The notes under the pieces: generated by a model
The model's input: only the letters and a program-made list of their open reading frames with translations
Told to the model about the DNA's origin: nothing
The model's database searches: none
Shown: piece by piece, positions 5,025-6,669 of the stretch
How positions within the stretch are numbered: the stretch's first letter is position 1
How the letters are laid out: the number at the start of each line of letters is the position of its first letter
Source of the DNA: Spirochaetales bacterium
GTDB lineage: Bacteria > Spirochaetota > Spirochaetia > SPDA01
NCBI GenBank assembly: GCA_004525155.1
Contig: SPDA01000096.1
Span: forward strand, 1-6,669
DNA length: 6,669 nt
Direction: 5' to 3'
Made by a program: the position numbers and the translations under genes

Positions 5025-6113
5025 ATGAGTGATGTAGTTCAACTTACTCCTCAGGAGCAATTTAAGCCGATAGTTAACATTGAATCCCTTACAGCGGAAG
5101 AAAAACAGCGTGCCACGGACATCGCCGCCACCATAAAGATCGACGATCCGAACGCCATAACCCAGTACGGTGTGGGCGCGCAGTCAAAAATCTCCGGCTT
5201 TGCGGACACTATTCTGCAGGAAGTACGGACCAAGGATACAGGCTACGTAGGGGAGGCTCTCCAGGACCTGGTAATCAACATCAAAGGGGTAGGCATCGAC
5301 AAGCTCGGCGAAAGTTTTACCAGCGGTGTACCGATTCTCCGCCGTATAGCCAAGGCAATCCAGAAGTTCATCGGGCAGTATGAAAAATTGAGCGTACAGA
5401 TTGAAAAAATAACCACGGCCCTCGATACAGCCAGGATGAATCTTTTAAAGGACATAACACTGCTCGAAAATCTTTATAACAAAAATGTCGAATATCTCAA
5501 AGAACTCGATGTTTATATTGCAGCAGGCCAGATGAAACTGAAAGAAGCCGCGGAAAAGATTCTGCCGGAACTCAAGGCAAAAGCGGAAGCTTCGAACGAT
5601 CCCATCGACGCTCAGAAACTGCAGGACTTCTCACAGTTTGTAAACCGCTTTGAAAAAAAGCTCTATGACCTAAAATTAAGCCGCATGATCTCCATCCAGA
5701 CAGGTCCTCAAATAAGGCTCATCCAGAACAACAATCAGACCCTGGTGGAAAAAATCCAGAGTTCCATACTGAACACCATTCCTCTGTGGAAAAACCAGAT
5801 CGTCATCGCCATAAGCCTATTCAGGCAGAAAAAGGCCTTGGAAGTGCAGAAGCAGGTTACGGAAACCACCAACGAACTTCTCAGGAAGAATTCAGAACTT
5901 CTTAAAAACAGTTCCATAGAAATCGCCAAGGAATCCGAGCGGGGAATCGTGGACATCGAAACCCTGAAAAAAGTGAACGCCGATCTGATTACTACACTGG
6001 AAGAGACCTTAAAAATTCAGGCGGAAGGGAAAGTCAAGCGTCAGCAGGCGGAAGTGGAACTTGTTAAAATGGAGTCAGAACTGAAAACCCAGCTCATCGC
6101 AATCAAGGGCTGA
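5025..6113 (+). CDS. telA: TelA/KlaA family toxic anion resistance protein
   Basis: TelA-family proteins are cytoplasmic helical proteins first linked to tellurite resistance on plasmid RK2. Chromosomal copies are associated with envelope and antimicrobial stress, and the mechanism is unclear. The start is firm: GGAGG (5014-5018) lies 6 bases before the ATG. Most of the 362 residues are predicted alpha-helical and coiled-coil, with a long central region around residues 100-215. The characteristic family segment is about residues 220-275, which reads ISIQTGPQIRLIQNNNQTLVEKIQSSILNTIPLWKNQIVIAISLFR in full; its key parts are PQIRLIQNNN, VEKIQSSILNTIPLWK and QIVIAISLFR. The C-terminus is a charged coiled coil. 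No membrane segment is seen. Length is close to the usual 360-400. It is the last gene of the operon with the solute-binding/VWA lipoprotein and the XpaC-like protein, and a strong terminator follows 18 bases after the stop. Confidence 0.92.
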   Translation: MSDVVQLTPQEQFKPIVNIESLTAEEKQRATDIAATIKIDDPNAITQYGVGAQSKISGFADTILQEVRTKDTGYVGEALQDLVINIKGVGIDKLGESFTSGVPILRRIAKAIQKFIGQYEKLSVQIEKITTALDTARMNLLKDITLLENLYNKNVEYLKELDVYIAAGQMKLKEAAEKILPELKAKAEASNDPIDAQKLQDFSQFVNRFEKKLYDLKLSRMISIQTGPQIRLIQNNNQTLVEKIQSSILNTIPLWKNQIVIAISLFRQKKALEVQKQVTETTNELLRKNSELLKNSSIEIAKESERGIVDIETLKKVNADLITTLEETLKIQAEGKVKRQQAEVELVKMESELKTQLIAIKG

Positions 6114-6130
6114 AGAAAATTCAGATTTTT

Positions 6131-6167
6131 ACCCCGTCCGTTAATGATAAGGCCGGGGTTTTTTTTT
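6131..6167 (+). terminator. Rho-independent terminator after telA
   Basis: ACCCCG (6131-6136) pairs with CGGGGT (6154-6159). The stem extends past one mismatch with CC/GG, the loop is GTTAATGATAA, and a run of nine T follows (6159-6167). It lies 18 bases after the telA stop codon. There is no T-run on the opposite strand, so it should not terminate parB transcription efficiently. Confidence 0.93.
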
Positions 6168-6198
6168 GACCTGAAGAGCGGCCGTCTATCTAATTGGC

Positions 6199-6669
6199 TT
6201 AACCGTTTATCATCAATTCGTTAATGAGCCGGTCCAGATCTTCCATGGAGTAAAAATGGAGTACAATCCTGCCGCTGCTTAAGGAGCCGTGGATTTCGGC
6301 CTTGGTTCCGAATCTTTCCAGTAACTTCTGCTCAAACTCCGCCAATTCCGGCTCCCGTTTTTTGGCGGGTTTTGCCGCTGTCTCTTTTTCGGCGGTCCCT
6401 GTCTGCCCCAGGTTCAACCGCGCTGCCTGCTCTTCCGCTTTCCGGACGGACATGCCTTCCCTCATTATCAGATTAAATAAACCCTGCTGTCTCGCCGGGT
6501 TTACAACCGAGAGGATTGCGCGCGCATGCCCGGCAGTGATATCCCCGCTGTTCAAAGCTTCTAGCATTTCCCCGGGCATCTTTAACAGGCGCAGACTGTT
6601 CGCTATGGTGGACCGGTTCTTGCCGACCTTTTTCGCGACATCATCCTGGGTAAGGCCCGTTTCCTTTAA
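6199..6669 (-). CDS. parB: ParB/Spo0J family chromosome-partition protein (5' end cut by window)
   Basis: ParB binds parS sites near the origin, spreads as a CTP-dependent clamp, and works with ParA/Soj in chromosome segregation and SMC loading. The frame is open to the window edge with 156 visible residues, so the internal ATG at 6577-6579 is not the start. The visible part begins within the DNA-binding domain: a helix-turn-helix at about residues 6-27 (LTQDDVAKKVGKNRSTIANS), then LRLLKMP and the LNSGDITAGHARAIL segment typical of ParB. A charged Ala/Lys linker at about residues 88-105 follows. The C-terminal dimerization domain reads GRIVLHFYSMEDLDRLINEL and ends at TAA (6199-6201). The N-terminal CTPase domain, about 100-140 residues, lies outside the window. 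It converges on telA with a gap of about 85 bases. I saw no canonical parS palindrome in the window. Confidence 0.94.
   Translation of the reverse strand, partial: LKETGLTQDDVAKKVGKNRSTIANSLRLLKMPGEMLEALNSGDITAGHARAILSVVNPARQQGLFNLIMREGMSVRKAEEQAARLNLGQTGTAEKETAAKPAKKREPELAEFEQKLLERFGTKAEIHGSLSSGRIVLHFYSMEDLDRLINELMING

Noticed and set aside
6131..6167. Bidirectional terminator serving parB as well
   Set aside because: Reading on the minus strand, the hairpin is followed by AAAAATC rather than a T-run, so only the plus-strand function is supported.
1..6669. CRISPR array, insertion sequence, attachment site or toxin–antitoxin pair
   Set aside because: No regularly spaced repeats, transposase motifs, target duplications or small toxin-like gene pairs were seen. 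The tRNA genes have no adjacent integrase or duplicated 3' end other than similarity among serine tRNAs.

Overview
The window reads as chromosomal DNA from a bacterium with roughly balanced GC content, most likely a spirochaete (Treponema or a relative). That placement is an impression from the DnaX protein sequence and was not checked by a search. The arrangement serine tRNA – SRP RNA – dnaX – ybaB is an old and widespread bacterial gene order. A parB gene at the right edge suggests a location near the replication origin.

Left half, minus strand, read from right to left: a good sigma70-type promoter (2513-2542) precedes five tightly packed tRNA genes: Ser(UGA), Ser(GCU), Arg(GCG), Ser(CGA) and Ser(GGA). 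Next comes the 4.5S-type SRP RNA, closed by a perfect 10-bp helix that is followed by a U-tract. Then come dnaX (DNA polymerase III clamp-loader subunit) and ybaB/ebfC (nucleoid-associated protein, cut by the left window edge). dnaX has two peculiarities. One is an in-frame A AAA AAG heptamer identical to the E. coli dnaX frameshift site. The other is an in-frame TAA about 47 codons before what looks like the ancestral gene end.

Right half, plus strand: a three-gene operon encodes a lipoprotein that joins a solute-binding-protein-like domain to a von Willebrand A domain, a two-helix membrane protein of the XpaC family, and a TelA-family protein. The operon ends at a clear rho-independent terminator (6131-6167). 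TelA and XpaC relatives are associated with tellurite, toxic-anion and envelope stress, but the biochemistry is poorly known. Together the three genes look like an envelope module with an external sensor or scaffold, a membrane anchor and a cytoplasmic helical partner.

Right edge, minus strand: the C-terminal half of a ParB/Spo0J chromosome-partition protein converges on telA.

The most interesting items are the interrupted DnaX C-terminus, the conserved frameshift heptamer, the uncommon tRNA-Arg(GCG), the clustering of all four serine tRNAs, and the solute-binding/VWA–XpaC–TelA module, whose VWA domain has an incomplete metal-binding site.
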